This document shows, one piece after another, positions 1 through 8,640 of a stretch of 64,000 nt of DNA. The first letter of the stretch is position 1. The number at the start of each line of letters is the position of its first letter. The stretch covers positions 37,538-101,537 of the forward strand of contig DASVOS010000014.1 of the NCBI GenBank assembly GCA_036383255.1. Direction: 5' to 3'. Origin of the DNA: Gammaproteobacteria bacterium. Its GTDB lineage: Bacteria; Pseudomonadota; Gammaproteobacteria; Natronospirales; REEB76. Below the pieces are notes generated by a model. That model saw nothing but the letters and a program-made list of their open reading frames with translations. It had not been told where the DNA came from and did not search any database. A program made the translations under genes and the position numbers.

Positions 1-841
1 AGCTCTCAACCGGCCTGCCCAGGTGGGTATCCGGGTGAACACCTTGCGCACGGACCGGGATACGCTGATGCAGCGCCTCGCGGCCTCCGGCAATCCCTGC
101 GAGCCCATGAAGTATTCGCCCATCGGCCTGCAGCGGGACAAGCGCGGACCCTTGTTCAACACCGAGGAGTTCCGGGAAGGCCTCTTCGAGCTGCAGGACG
201 AGGGTAGCCAGCTCCTGGCGCTCATGACGGAGGCAGCGCCCAAGGAGAAGGTGGTGGATTTCTGCGCCGGTGCCGGTGGCAAGACCCTGGCCCTCGCGGC
301 CATGATGCAGAACACCGGTGCGCTGAACGCCTACGATGTCTCACCCGGCCGCCTGGAGAAGATGAAGCCACGCCTGGCCCGGGCCGGCGCCTACAATGCC
401 CAGGCCTTCGCCATCCGGGACGAGCATGAGGCGATATTGAAGAAATACGCCGGCACCGCCGACGCGGTGCTGGTGGACGCGCCGTGCTCCGGCACCGGCA
501 CGCTGCGCCGCAACCCGGACATCAAGTGGCGGCCCATAGACCTCGCCATGCTGACCAAGCTCCAGGCCAGCATCCTGGCGGAGGCAGCCAAGCTGGTGAA
601 GCCGGGTGGAAGGCTGGTCTATGCGACCTGCAGCCTGCTGGAGGAGGAGAATGGCGCCGTCACGGCGGCGTTCCTGGCGGCGCACCCGGAGTTCCAGGTG
701 ATGCAAGCGGCGCAGATATTGGAACGCCAGGGCGCGGAAGTGCCGGAAGGCTTGGGTGCAGAGGGAGCCTTGCGCTTGCTAACCCATAAGCACGGCACTG
801 ACGGGTTCTATGCCTTGGCGATGCGTAGGGCCGCCATCTGA
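1..841 (+). CDS. rsmB: 16S rRNA cytosine-C5 methyltransferase, RsmB/Sun type (5' end cut off by window)
   Basis: The reading frame is open from base 2, so the gene starts outside the window; the first visible residues are ALNRPAQVGIRVNTL, typical of the region before the catalytic domain. This is a class I SAM-dependent methyltransferase of the NOP2/Sun family, which methylates C5 of cytosine in rRNA. The SAM-binding segment VVDFCAGAGGKT, the active-site motif DAPCSGTGTLRRNPDIKW and the second catalytic-cysteine motif YATCSLLEEEN are all present. The DAPCS..G..RR.PDIKW form resembles RsmB more than RsmF. The N-terminal NusB-like domain expected of RsmB cannot be checked because it lies upstream. 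The neighbour ygfZ is convergent; no clear terminator is visible in 842-947. Confidence 0.85.
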   Translation, partial: ALNRPAQVGIRVNTLRTDRDTLMQRLAASGNPCEPMKYSPIGLQRDKRGPLFNTEEFREGLFELQDEGSQLLALMTEAAPKEKVVDFCAGAGGKTLALAAMMQNTGALNAYDVSPGRLEKMKPRLARAGAYNAQAFAIRDEHEAILKKYAGTADAVLVDAPCSGTGTLRRNPDIKWRPIDLAMLTKLQASILAEAAKLVKPGGRLVYATCSLLEEENGAVTAAFLAAHPEFQVMQAAQILERQGAEVPEGLGAEGALRLLTHKHGTDGFYALAMRRAAI

Positions 842-947
842 GGCTTGAGGACTGGGGGAGGGGGTAGGCAGGTCAGTCTGACTGTGTTCCGATCCCTCTT
901 GTTGAGTTCTGGAGCGCTGTCACAAAAGATTCACAATCGAGGGGGGT

Positions 948-1862
948 CTACCATGAAACGAGTTTCATCGGTGCGCCGCTGGCGGCGTGCAGCAGCGCTG
1001 CGTCCTTGAAATCGTCTTGGAGCACCATCAGGATCTGCCAGATGTCTTGAGCGTCCTGCCGGGCGTCCACCACTTCCGCCACGGGGGCATCGTGTCCCTG
1101 GGCATGGATCTGGGCGCCGGGCCTGAGCTGGACGCTCGTCCGGCTCTCGGCCCGCACCATGTGGCGTTTCACGCCGCCACGGTAGTGGGCGCGGGCGATG
1201 ACCTCCTGCCCGATGTAGCAGCCCTTCTTGAAGTCGATGGCGCCCAGCTCCGCCAGGCCCAGCATCTGGGCGACGAAGTGCTCACTGGTCTCGGCGAAGA
1301 CCGTGGGCTCTCCCGCGAGGATCTTGTGCAGGGCCCAGATGTCTTCGGTGCCGGAGGTGGTGACCGGCTCCCAGCGCCGCTTCAGCACGGCCATGGCCTC
1401 GGCGCCGCCATAGATGGCGTAACGCGAGTCGCCGTGCAGGCGTATCGCCTGGATGCCGTCCATGCGGGTGAGGTCGTTCACCCGGCTCGGCACGGGGATG
1501 CCAGCCTGGGCCAGGAGGGCGGGAGCGCCTTCGCCGATGAGTCCCAATGTCGAGATGCTGTCGCCGGCGTCTTCGAGCTGGACCTTGGAGCGCAATACAT
1601 ACATGGAGAGACGCTTCAGCACCGCGCTCTTGAGGCTCGCTGCCAGCGCGATGTGGATGTGCTCGCCACGGCGGAACAGGCGCAGCACCGCCACCACCCG
1701 GCCCTTGGCGTTGCTCCAGCAGCTGAGCTGGCTGATATCGGGCGTGAGCCGCTCGAGGTCGGTGCTGAACTGTCCTTGCAGGAACGCCACGGCGTCCGGT
1801 CCGCTCGCGCAGAGCAGGCCCTTGTAGGACAGGTCAACCAGGATGGGCTTGTCGGGCAGCAT
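948..1862 (-). CDS. ygfZ: Folate-binding tRNA-modifying protein YgfZ
   Basis: A 304-residue GcvT-like folate-binding protein. The family signature KGCYIGQE is at residues 213-220, with the conserved cysteine C215 that defines YgfZ/IBA57-type proteins. In E. coli YgfZ supports MiaB-type radical SAM/iron-sulfur enzymes and tRNA thiomethylation. It is divergent from the succinate dehydrogenase operon (91 bases between the start codons), so the two share a promoter region. Length is close to the roughly 325 residues of E. coli YgfZ. The context, beside an FeS flavoenzyme operon, fits its role in FeS-enzyme maintenance; that link is inference. Confidence 0.9.
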   Translation of the reverse strand: MLPDKPILVDLSYKGLLCASGPDAVAFLQGQFSTDLERLTPDISQLSCWSNAKGRVVAVLRLFRRGEHIHIALAASLKSAVLKRLSMYVLRSKVQLEDAGDSISTLGLIGEGAPALLAQAGIPVPSRVNDLTRMDGIQAIRLHGDSRYAIYGGAEAMAVLKRRWEPVTTSGTEDIWALHKILAGEPTVFAETSEHFVAQMLGLAELGAIDFKKGCYIGQEVIARAHYRGGVKRHMVRAESRTSVQLRPGAQIHAQGHDAPVAEVVDARQDAQDIWQILMVLQDDFKDAALLHAASGAPMKLVSW

Positions 1863-1921
1863 GACGGCTCATCTATTGTAGTCGCTCGGTCAAGGGGTTC
1901 GGGCGGGATGGGCTTTGGGTG

Positions 1922-1927
1922 TAAAAT
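1922..1927 (+). promoter_or_regulatory. Possible -10 element of the sdh operon
   Basis: TAAAAT preceded by TG one base upstream (extended -10 form) lies 27 bases before the ATG at 1954. No convincing -35 hexamer is visible 16-18 bases upstream, so the call rests on the -10 and its position only. Confidence 0.3.
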
Positions 1928-1953
1928 GGGCGGCTATAAGAGCAAGGCATCCC

Positions 1954-2127
1954 ATGTCCGAGCAGCGCACCGAGATTCCGGCCCCAGACGCCCACCGGGA
2001 ACCGCTTCCCGGCACGGCAGCTCCGGAGCCCAAGTCCCAGCAGCCCAAGGAGATCGGCGGCCCCAAGGGGCCGGAGCCGACCCGCTTCGGCGATTGGGAG
2101 AAGAATGGCCGCTGCATAGATTTTTGA
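1954..2127 (+). CDS. DUF1674 / SDHAF4-like succinate dehydrogenase assembly factor
   Basis: A 57-residue protein with a proline-rich front and the C-terminal signature FGDWEKNGRCIDF, diagnostic of DUF1674, the bacterial relatives of eukaryotic SDHAF4. SDHAF4 binds flavinylated SdhA and promotes its assembly with SdhB. The gene sits directly upstream of sdhC, 9 bases from its ATG, which supports the same role here. The frame could extend back to 1915, but that extension has no family similarity and the ATG at 1954 starts the usual short form. Function is by family and context. Confidence 0.85.
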   Translation: MSEQRTEIPAPDAHREPLPGTAAPEPKSQQPKEIGGPKGPEPTRFGDWEKNGRCIDF

Positions 2128-2136
2128 AGGTGAAGC

Positions 2137-2523
2137 ATGGCCGATAACAGACCGCTCTCGCCGCATCTCGGCATCTACCGCTGGCAGATCACCATGACCA
2201 TGTCCATCCTGCACCGCGTCACCGGGGTGGCGCTGGCGGTGGGCAGCATCCCGCTGGTGTGGTGGCTGGTGGCGGCGGGCACCGGCCCCGAGGAGTACGC
2301 CCGTGTGGCGGATTTCTTCCACACCGGTTTCGGCCAGTTCCTGCTCATCGGCTGGACCTTCTCCCTTTACTACCACCTCTGCAACGGTGTCCGGCACCTG
2401 TGCTGGGACGCGGGCTGGGGCTTCCAGATCAGGACCTTCTATATCACCGGCTACGTGGCCTGGGTCGCGGCCCTGATCCTTACCGCCTTCACCCTCTGGC
2501 GCGCCTATGGAGGTGCCCCATGA
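2137..2523 (+). CDS. sdhC: Succinate dehydrogenase cytochrome b556 subunit
   Basis: A 128-residue membrane anchor subunit. It opens with [12 protein letters not shown] and then [16 protein letters not shown], the conserved quinone/heme segment (S..HR.TG) of SdhC. Three hydrophobic helices follow at roughly residues 27-50, 65-85 and 105-125. The heme-ligand histidine is expected in the [14 protein letters not shown] segment of helix 2. With SdhD it anchors the catalytic dimer in the inner membrane and carries electrons to ubiquinone. Its stop overlaps the sdhD start (ATGA), indicating translational coupling. Confidence 0.95.
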   Translation: MADNRPLSPHLGIYRWQITMTMSILHRVTGVALAVGSIPLVWWLVAAGTGPEEYARVADFFHTGFGQFLLIGWTFSLYYHLCNGVRHLCWDAGWGFQIRTFYITGYVAWVAALILTAFTLWRAYGGAP

Positions 2524-2900
2524 GCTTCCGCACTCCCCTGGGACAGGCGCGGGGCTTGGGTTCCGCCAAGAGCGGCACCGGCCACTGGTGGGCGCAGCGC
2601 GTCACCGCCCTGGCGCTCATCCCCTTGAGCCTCTGGTTCGCGGGCTCGGTGCTGCAGCTCGTGCACGAGGACTACGTCGTCGTGGTGGTGTGGCTGCACA
2701 CCCCCTGGGTGGCGGTGCTCCTGAGCCTGTTCCTCGTCACGCTGCTCTACCACGCTTATCTCGGCGTGCAGGTGGTGCTGGAGGACTACGTGCATGGGGA
2801 GGGGCTCAAGATCGCGAGCCTGCTGCTCGTCAAATTCGCCTGCATCCTGTTCGGCGCCATCGGCGTGTTCACCGCGCTGCGCGTCGCCTTCGGAGCCTGA
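2520..2900 (+). CDS. sdhD: Succinate dehydrogenase hydrophobic membrane anchor subunit
   Basis: A 126-residue protein with three transmembrane helices. The start at 2520 gives [14 protein letters not shown] and [18 protein letters not shown], the typical SdhD opening; the longer frame upstream is sdhC read in another phase. The conserved H...G..V..EDYVH segment near residues 80-95 is the region that holds the heme-ligand histidine in this family. It overlaps sdhC by four bases and is followed after two bases by the sdhA GTG start, so the four subunits form one tight operon. Confidence 0.93.
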   Translation: MSFRTPLGQARGLGSAKSGTGHWWAQRVTALALIPLSLWFAGSVLQLVHEDYVVVVVWLHTPWVAVLLSLFLVTLLYHAYLGVQVVLEDYVHGEGLKIASLLLVKFACILFGAIGVFTALRVAFGA

Positions 2901-2902
2901 AC

Positions 2903-4690
2903 GTGAGCCAAGCCTACAAGACGGTCGATCACATCTACGACGTGGTGGTGGTGGGTGCCGGCGGTGCCGGACTGCGCGCCACCTTCGGCCTCGCCGAGGC
3001 GGGGCTCTCCACCGCCTGCATCACCAAGGTGTTCCCCACCCGCAGCCACACCGTGGCGGCGCAGGGCGGCATCAGCGCCGCGCTCGGCAACATGGGCGAG
3101 GACGACTGGCGCTGGCACATGTACGACACCGTCAAGGGCTCCGACTGGCTCGGCGACCAGGACGCCATCGAGTACATGTGCAAGGAGGCGCCGCAGGCCG
3201 TCATCGAGCTCGAGCACTACGGCGTGCCGTTCTCCCGCACCGAGCAGGGCAAGATCTACCAGCGTCCCTTCGGCGGCATGACCACCCGCTACGGCGAGGG
3301 CACCGCGCAGCGCACCTGCGCCGCGGCGGACCGCACCGGCCACGCCATGCTGCACACCCTCTACCAGCAGAGCCTCAAGCACCAGGCCGAATTCTTCATC
3401 GAGTACTTCGCCCTGGACCTGCTCATGGAGGGCGAGCAGTGCCGCGGCGTGGTGGCCTGGGACCTCGCCACCGGCACGCTGCACCGCTTCATCGCGCAGC
3501 AGACCATCCTCGCCACCGGCGGCTACGGCCGCACCTACTTCTCCTGCACCTCGGCCCACACCTGCACCGGCGACGGCAACGGCATGGTGCTGCGCGCGGG
3601 CCTGCCGCTGCAGGACATGGAGTTCGTGCAGTTCCACCCCACCGGCATCTACGGCGCCGGCTGCCTCATCACCGAGGGCGCCCGCGGCGAGGGCGGCTAC
3701 CTGACGAACAGCAAGGGCGAGCGCTTCATGGAGCGCTATGCGCCCAACGCCAAGGATCTCGCCTCCCGCGACGTGGTGTCCCGCGCCATGACCATGGAGA
3801 TCCGCGAGGGCCGCGGCGTCGGTCCCGAGAAGGACCACATCCACCTGCACTTGGAGCACCTGGGGCCCGAGGTGCTGCACGAGCGCCTGCCCGGCATCTC
3901 CGAGACCGCGCGCATCTTCGCCGGCGTGGACGTGACCAAGCAGCCCATCCCGGTGCAGCCCACGGTGCACTACAACATGGGCGGCATCCCCACCAACTAC
4001 CACGGCGAGGCCCTGACCCTGAAGGGCAAGAACCCGGACAGCGTCGTCCCCGGCCTCATGGCCATCGGCGAGGCGGCCTGCGTGTCGGTGCACGGCGCCA
4101 ACCGCCTGGGCTCCAACTCGCTGCTGGACCTCGTGGTGTTCGGCCGTTCCGCCGCGCACCGCTGCGCCGAGACCGTGAAACCCGGCAAGACGCCGCGCAA
4201 CTTCCCGCAGGAGTCCACCGACCAGGTGCTCTCGCGCTTCGACGGGCTGCGCCACGCCGACGGCAAGGAGAGCACCGCCGCCATCCGCCTGCGCATGCAG
4301 AAGGTGATGCAGAGCGACGCCGCCGTGTTCCGTACCGAGAAGAGCCTGGCGGAAGGGAAGAAGCGCCTGAAGGACGTCTACGACTCCTTCCAGGACGTGA
4401 AGGTGAGTGACCGCTCCCTCATCTGGAACAGCGACTTGGTCGAGACCCTGGAGCTCGACAACCTCCTGGGCTGCGCCATGGTCACCATGAACGGCGCCCT
4501 GAACCGCGAGGAGAGCCGCGGGGCCCACGCCCGCGAGGACTTCCCGGACCGGGATGACAAGAAGTGGATGAAGCACACCCTGGCCTGGATGGACGGGAAG
4601 GGCAAGGTGGAGTTCGGTTATCGTCCGGTGCACATGGAAACGATGACCGACGAAGTTGATCCTATTCCTCCCAAGAAGCGCGTGTATTGA
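2903..4690 (+). CDS. sdhA: Succinate dehydrogenase flavoprotein subunit
   Basis: A 595-residue FAD subunit that oxidises succinate to fumarate in the TCA cycle and complex II. The dinucleotide fold [12 protein letters not shown] is at about residues 15-26. His49 in [10 protein letters not shown] is the expected site of covalent FAD attachment, and the GTGDGNG-like and HPTG segments follow. The GTG at 2903 is chosen because it gives the normal N-terminus ([17 protein letters not shown]) just two bases after sdhD; the longer frame upstream is a shadow of sdhD. Flavinylation presumably depends on the sdhE product encoded downstream. Confidence 0.96.
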   Translation: MSQAYKTVDHIYDVVVVGAGGAGLRATFGLAEAGLSTACITKVFPTRSHTVAAQGGISAALGNMGEDDWRWHMYDTVKGSDWLGDQDAIEYMCKEAPQAVIELEHYGVPFSRTEQGKIYQRPFGGMTTRYGEGTAQRTCAAADRTGHAMLHTLYQQSLKHQAEFFIEYFALDLLMEGEQCRGVVAWDLATGTLHRFIAQQTILATGGYGRTYFSCTSAHTCTGDGNGMVLRAGLPLQDMEFVQFHPTGIYGAGCLITEGARGEGGYLTNSKGERFMERYAPNAKDLASRDVVSRAMTMEIREGRGVGPEKDHIHLHLEHLGPEVLHERLPGISETARIFAGVDVTKQPIPVQPTVHYNMGGIPTNYHGEALTLKGKNPDSVVPGLMAIGEAACVSVHGANRLGSNSLLDLVVFGRSAAHRCAETVKPGKTPRNFPQESTDQVLSRFDGLRHADGKESTAAIRLRMQKVMQSDAAVFRTEKSLAEGKKRLKDVYDSFQDVKVSDRSLIWNSDLVETLELDNLLGCAMVTMNGALNREESRGAHAREDFPDRDDKKWMKHTLAWMDGKGKVEFGYRPVHMETMTDEVDPIPPKKRVY

Positions 4691-4699
4691 GGGATCGCC

Positions 4700-5476
4700 A
4701 TGGCTGAATTCCTGCTGCCCAAGAATTCCCGCATGAAGGAAGGCAAGACCTTCAAGGCCATCGACGCCAAGAACGTCAAGCGCTTCCGCGTCTACCGCTA
4801 CGATCCGGACAGCGGCGAGAACCCGCGCATCGACACCTATGAAGTGGACATGGACAAGTGCGGCCCGATGGTCCTGGACGCGCTGCTCAAGATCAAGAAC
4901 GAGATCGACCCGACCCTGACGCTGCGCCGCTCCTGCCGCGAGGGCATCTGCGGCTCCTGCGCCATGAACATCGATGGCACCAACACGCTGGCCTGCACCA
5001 AGGCCTGCGACGAGATCAAGGGCGACGCCCGGGTCTACCCGCTGCCCCACATGAAGGTGGTGAAGGACCTGGTGCCGGACCTCACCAACTTCTACGCCCA
5101 GTACGCCTCCATCAGGCCCTGGATACGCACCCAGTCCGCCGCGCCGGACCGTGAACGCCTGCAGTCCAAGGAGGAGCGGGAGAAGCTGGACGGGCTGTAC
5201 GAGTGCATCCTCTGCGCCTGCTGCTCCACGAGCTGCCCGAGCTACTGGTGGAACAGCGAGCGCTACCTGGGTCCCGCCATCCTGCTGCAGGCCTACCGCT
5301 GGATCGTGGACAGCCGCGACGAGGACACCGGCGAGCGCCTGGACGAGCTGGAGGATCCCTTCAAGCTCTACCGCTGCCACACCATCATGAACTGCGCCCG
5401 CACCTGCCCGAAGGGCCTGAACCCCGCGAAAGCCATCGCCGAGATCAAGAAGCTCTTGGCGGCTCGTCAGCACTAA
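4700..5476 (+). CDS. sdhB: Succinate dehydrogenase iron-sulfur subunit
   Basis: A 258-residue subunit carrying the three FeS clusters that wire FAD to quinone. The [2Fe-2S] ligands are C79, C84, C87 and C99 ([10 protein letters not shown]...C). The [4Fe-4S] motif [12 protein letters not shown] spans residues 169-180. The [3Fe-4S] cysteines are in [14 protein letters not shown] near the C-terminus. It begins nine bases after sdhA and completes the sdhCDAB operon. Downstream lies a repeat element before sdhE. Confidence 0.96.
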   Translation: MAEFLLPKNSRMKEGKTFKAIDAKNVKRFRVYRYDPDSGENPRIDTYEVDMDKCGPMVLDALLKIKNEIDPTLTLRRSCREGICGSCAMNIDGTNTLACTKACDEIKGDARVYPLPHMKVVKDLVPDLTNFYAQYASIRPWIRTQSAAPDRERLQSKEEREKLDGLYECILCACCSTSCPSYWWNSERYLGPAILLQAYRWIVDSRDEDTGERLDELEDPFKLYRCHTIMNCARTCPKGLNPAKAIAEIKKLLAARQH

Positions 5477-5483
5477 GCCCCGC

Positions 5484-5606
5484 ATGCCGGAGATCGCCCA
5501 GCTCAAGTGGCGCTGCCGTAGAGGGCGAGGCCGCATGCGGCCGAGCGACCGGCCAGGGATGGCCGGGCTGGAAGGCGCACCAGGGATGGTTAGCAGACGT
5601 GTCTGA
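5484..5606 (+). pseudogene. Duplicated 5' end of sdhE running into a repeat element
   Basis: An ATG frame of 40 codons begins MPEIAQLKWRCRRG, nearly the same as the start of the real sdhE product just downstream (VSEVPQLRWKCRRG), and then runs straight into the 70-bp dispersed repeat and stops at 5604-5606. The two DNA copies match at only 26 of 42 positions by my count although 8 of 14 residues are identical and most others conservative, so this is not a very recent duplication. The stop overlaps the sdhE GTG at 5599, so the remnant may be translated and couple ribosomes onto sdhE. It lacks the rest of the domain and is a broken copy. Confidence 0.6.
5525..5594 (+). repeat. 70-bp dispersed repeat, copy 1 (two CAGGGATGG hairpins)
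   Basis: It contains a 12-base perfect palindrome (GCCGCATGCGGC), then a hairpin CCGGCCA-GGGA-TGGCCGG, then a second smaller hairpin ACCA-GGGA-TGGT. A related copy in inverse orientation lies at 55177-55246, about 80% identical by eye. The stem of the main hairpin differs between copies by a paired G-C to C-G swap, so the pairing itself is conserved. Placed between sdhB and sdhE. It looks like a REP/MITE-type interspersed element; no family name is recognised. Confidence 0.75.
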
Positions 5607-5835
5607 AGTTCCCCAGCTGCGATGGAAATGCCGCAGAGGTATGAAGGAGCTCGATCTCCTGCTGGTCCGCTACCTGGATTCCCGTTATCCCGCCGCGCCC
5701 CAGGAAGAGCAGGGCGCGTTCCGGGAGCTGCTGGAGATGCAGGACCCGGTGCTCTTCGCCTACGTCACCGGGCGCGAACGCCCCGCCACCGAGGAGCTGT
5801 GCCGTGTCGTCGACGCCCTACGGCGCGCCCCTTGA
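5599..5835 (+). CDS. sdhE: FAD assembly factor SdhE (YgfY/CptB)
   Basis: A 78-residue member of the SdhE/SDHAF2 family, which promotes covalent attachment of FAD to SdhA. The essential RGxxE motif is R13-G14-M15-K16-E17, within CRRGMKELDLLLVRYL. The GTG at 5599 is required: the next in-frame ATG (5641) would remove Arg13-Gly14. No good ribosome binding site precedes the GTG; the nearby upstream reading frame ends over it, so coupling is plausible. It lies behind sdhB and overlaps ygfX, as in many gammaproteobacteria. The oddity is the broken duplicate of its start and the repeat just upstream. Confidence 0.9.
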   Translation: MSEVPQLRWKCRRGMKELDLLLVRYLDSRYPAAPQEEQGAFRELLEMQDPVLFAYVTGRERPATEELCRVVDALRRAP

Positions 5836-6238
5836 GCTCCTGGTGAGGCCCTCGCGCCTCACCGCCGTGTTCCTCTGCCTCATGCATTCCCTGGCCGCGC
5901 TGGTGTGCCTGCCGCTGCCTCTCGCGCCCGTGACCCGCATCGGGCTGCTGGTCGCCATCATCTGTGCCTTCGTCTGGAACATGTACGTGTTCATGCAGCG
6001 CACGCCGAAGCGGCTGCATTGGTCGCCGGAGGCGGGCTGGAACATGACCGACCGGCACGGCGTCGAGCACGCCCTCAAGCCGCTGCCGGAGGCCTACATC
6101 GGCAACTGGCTGGTGGTGGCGTACTTCCGGGACGAGGGCGACAAGAAGCGGACCGTGATGCTGGCCCAGGACAGCGTGCGGGCGGAAGGGTTCCGGCGCC
6201 TCAAGGTGCTGCTGCGTTACGGAACACCTAAAGCCTGA
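5804..6238 (+). CDS. ygfX: YgfX-family membrane protein (CptA)
   Basis: A 144-residue protein with two adjacent transmembrane helices at about residues 20-38 and 42-62, followed by a cytoplasmic domain with HWSPEAGWNMTDRHG and GNWLVVAYFR. This architecture and its position overlapping the 3' end of sdhE identify it as YgfX/CptA. In E. coli the pair was described as a toxin-antitoxin module (CptAB), while SdhE is clearly a flavinylation factor, so the toxin role is uncertain. The start is the GTG at 5804. Its stop codon directly abuts the stop codon of convergent nadB, leaving no room for a separate terminator. Confidence 0.8.
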   Translation: MSSTPYGAPLELLVRPSRLTAVFLCLMHSLAALVCLPLPLAPVTRIGLLVAIICAFVWNMYVFMQRTPKRLHWSPEAGWNMTDRHGVEHALKPLPEAYIGNWLVVAYFRDEGDKKRTVMLAQDSVRAEGFRRLKVLLRYGTPKA

Positions 6239-7870
6239 TCAGCGCCAGTTCACCTGCAGGTTGCTGCCGGCGAAGTTAGGCGGGACCAAGACTGTGTTCT
6301 GCGGGATGCGCTTCTTGTCCGCCTCGGGATAGTCGAGGGTGTAGTGCAGGCCGCGGCTCTCGCGGCGGCGCTGGGCCGACTGGATGATGAGGCTCGCCAC
6401 CAGCGTCAGGTTGCGCAGCTCCACGAGGTCGCCGTTGATGCGGAAGTTGCCGTAGTACTCTTCGATCTCGTGCTGCAGGAGCTCGGTGCGGGAGAGGGCG
6501 CGCTTCAGGCGCTTGTCGGTGCGCACGATGCCCACGTAGTCCCACATGAAATGCCTAAGCTCGCTCCAGTTGTGGGATACCACCACCTCCTCGTCGGAGT
6601 CCGTCACGCGGCTCTCGTCCCAGTCCGGGAGCTTCTTCGGCAGCTCCGCGTCACCGGCCTGGGCCGCGATGTCCGCCGCCGCGGCGAAGCCGAACACGAT
6701 GCACTCCAGCAGCGAGTTGCTGGCCATGCGGTTGGCGCCGTGCAGGCCCGTGAACGCGGTCTCGCCGACGGCGTAGAGGCCCGGCAGGTCAGTGCGGCCG
6801 GCGAGGTCCGTGAGCACGCCGCCGCAGGTGTAGTGCGCCGCAGGCACCACCGGGATCGGCCCCTTCGTCATGTCGTAGCCGTAGTCGAGGCAGCGGGCAT
6901 GGATGGTGGGGAAATGCTCGCGGATGAAGTCCGCGGGCCGGTGGCTGATGTCCAGCAGCACGTGGTCTGAGCCCAGGCGCTTCATCTCGTGGTCGATGGC
7001 GCGGGCCACGATGTCACGCGGAGCGAGCTCGCCGCGCTTGTCGAAGCGCTGCATGAAGGGCGTGCCGTCCGGCAGCAGCAGCTTGCCGCCTTCCCCGCGC
7101 ACCGCCTCCGAGATCAGGAAAGATTTCGCGCGCGGATGGTAGAGGCAGGTCGGGTGGAACTGCATGAACTCCATGTTCCCCATGCGGCAGCCGGCGCGCC
7201 AGGCCATGGCGATGCCGTCGCCGGTGGAGCCGTCCGGGTTGCTGGTGTAGAGATACACCTTGTTGGCGCCGCCGCTGGCGAGCACCACGTGCCGCGCCGC
7301 CACGGTCCGCACCTTGCGTTTCCGGCGGTCCAGGAGGTAGGCGCCGTAGCAGCGGGGCTCCGGCAGACCGAGCTTGGCGGCGGTGATGAGGTCCACCGCC
7401 ATGTGATGCTCCAGCAGCGTCACGTTGCCGCGCTTCCTCACCAGCTCTTCGAGGGTCGTCTCGATGGCGCGGCCGGTGGCGTCGGCCGCATGCACCACGC
7501 GCCGGTGGCTGTGGCCGCCCTCGCGGGTGAGGTGGTAGGCACCCAGCGCCTCCTCGTCGCGGGTGAACTTCACGCCCTGCTCGATGAGCCAGCGGATGCA
7601 GGAAGGTCCCTGCTCGACGACATATCTCACCGTGGCCGGGGTGGAGAGGCCGGCGCCGGCGTTGAGGGTGTCCTCGATGTGGGACTCGATGGAATCGGCC
7701 TCGTCCAGGACTGCCGAGATGCCCCCCTGGGCATACAGGGTGCTGCCCTCCGTCAGGGGCCCCTTGGAGACCAAGCCGACGCGCAGGGAAGGGGGCAGGC
7801 GCAGGGCCAGGGTGAGGCCCGCGGCGCCGCTGCCGATGATGAGCACGTCGTAGGAGGCCGTCTGCTGCAT
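6239..7870 (-). CDS. nadB: L-aspartate oxidase
   Basis: A 543-residue flavoprotein that oxidises aspartate to iminoaspartate, the first step of de novo NAD synthesis (followed by NadA). The FAD fold is [15 protein letters not shown] near residues 9-23, and [18 protein letters not shown] is characteristic of NadB within the SdhA/FrdA superfamily. HPTCLYHP and the RGEGG segment follow the same fold as SdhA. It is distinguished from SdhA by lacking the RSHT flavinylation site and by its C-terminal three-helix domain ([16 protein letters not shown]). It ends against ygfX and is divergent from rpoE, as in E. coli. Confidence 0.95.
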   Translation of the reverse strand: MQQTASYDVLIIGSGAAGLTLALRLPPSLRVGLVSKGPLTEGSTLYAQGGISAVLDEADSIESHIEDTLNAGAGLSTPATVRYVVEQGPSCIRWLIEQGVKFTRDEEALGAYHLTREGGHSHRRVVHAADATGRAIETTLEELVRKRGNVTLLEHHMAVDLITAAKLGLPEPRCYGAYLLDRRKRKVRTVAARHVVLASGGANKVYLYTSNPDGSTGDGIAMAWRAGCRMGNMEFMQFHPTCLYHPRAKSFLISEAVRGEGGKLLLPDGTPFMQRFDKRGELAPRDIVARAIDHEMKRLGSDHVLLDISHRPADFIREHFPTIHARCLDYGYDMTKGPIPVVPAAHYTCGGVLTDLAGRTDLPGLYAVGETAFTGLHGANRMASNSLLECIVFGFAAAADIAAQAGDAELPKKLPDWDESRVTDSDEEVVVSHNWSELRHFMWDYVGIVRTDKRLKRALSRTELLQHEIEEYYGNFRINGDLVELRNLTLVASLIIQSAQRRRESRGLHYTLDYPEADKKRIPQNTVLVPPNFAGSNLQVNWR

Positions 7871-7980
7871 GGGGGTGACTTGGCCCGCCGGCCCCGGTGG
7901 GGGCTGCTAGACTAGCGGGCAGGGGCCCCTTCAAGCCCCCGGAAGGACGCGAAATATACTCGCATCCCCCAGTCCTGGCG

Positions 7981-8006
7981 AACTTTTCCCCTATCCGGTT
8001 GTCCAT
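7981..8006 (+). promoter_or_regulatory. Sigma-E-type promoter of rpoE
   Basis: AACTT at 7981-7985 (GCGAACTT), a 15-base spacer, and GTCCAT at 8001-8006 fit the known sigma-E consensus (GGAACTT, about 15 bases, GTCtAA). Position directly before rpoE implies autoregulation. The predicted start site, about 7 bases after the -10, falls near 8012, only some 7 bases from the rpoE ATG. Confidence 0.65.
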
Positions 8007-8018
8007 GACCTTAGAGCC

Positions 8019-8627
8019 ATGAACATGCCCAGGCCCATAGTCGAACTTGAGCCTGGCAAGGCCGATGCCGACCAGGTGCTGGTGCGGCGCGTGCAGCGTG
8101 GCGACAAGGCCGCCTTCGACGTGCTGGTGCGTAAGTACCAGCACAAGATCGTGAAGCTGGTCACACGCTACGTGCATGACAGCACCGAGGCCCTGGACGT
8201 GGCCCAGGAGGCCTTCATCAAGGCCTACCGGGCGATACACGGGTTCCGTGGAGACAGTGCGTTCTACACCTGGCTCTACCGGATCGCGATCAACACGGCC
8301 AAGAACCACCTGGTGGCGGAAGGCCGCCGGCCGATGGAACGCGGCATGGACCTGCAGGATCCGGAGCAGTACGAACTGCAAGCCCGGCTGCGGGATGTGG
8401 CGACCCCCGAGCGGCTGCTGCTCACGGACGAGATCCAGCGCACGGTGGAGGAGGCGATCGCCGACCTGCCCGAGGACCTGCGCACGGCCATCGTGCTCAG
8501 GGAACTGGAAGGCATGAGCTACGAACAGATCGCCGAGACCATGGCCTGCCCGGTGGGCACGGTACGGTCGAGGATATTCAGGGCGCGCGAGGCGATAGAC
8601 GCCAAGCTCAAGCCCCTTTTGGACTGA
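8019..8627 (+). CDS. rpoE: RNA polymerase sigma-E factor
   Basis: A 202-residue ECF sigma factor that controls the envelope stress response. Region 2 runs from about residue 20 (LVRRVQRGDKAAFDVLVRKYQ) through the DVAQEAFIKAYRAI and FYTWLYRIAINTAKN segments. Region 4 is at about residues 135-195 with LPEDLRTAIVLRELEGMSYEQIAE and the recognition helix CPVGTVRSRIFRAREA. ATG 8019 is used; ATG 8025 is an alternative. The gene is followed after 13 bases by its anti-sigma factor. The upstream promoter resembles its own target sequence. Confidence 0.96.
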   Translation: MNMPRPIVELEPGKADADQVLVRRVQRGDKAAFDVLVRKYQHKIVKLVTRYVHDSTEALDVAQEAFIKAYRAIHGFRGDSAFYTWLYRIAINTAKNHLVAEGRRPMERGMDLQDPEQYELQARLRDVATPERLLLTDEIQRTVEEAIADLPEDLRTAIVLRELEGMSYEQIAETMACPVGTVRSRIFRAREAIDAKLKPLLD

Positions 8628-8640
8628 ACGAGAGAGAGCG

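Noticed and set aside
2786..5536. 916-codon open frame on the minus strand across sdhA and sdhB
   Set aside because: It is an antisense shadow of two certain genes in high-GC DNA, rich in Val/Gly/Ala/His without any domain.
5804..6238. Treating ygfX-sdhE as a toxin-antitoxin system
   Set aside because: SdhE beside sdhCDAB is best explained as a flavinylation factor; the toxin claim for YgfX is not visible in the sequence.
7871..8018. A riboswitch (for NAD) upstream of nadB
   Set aside because: The short gap holds only the divergent rpoE promoter and no conserved aptamer pattern that I can recognise.
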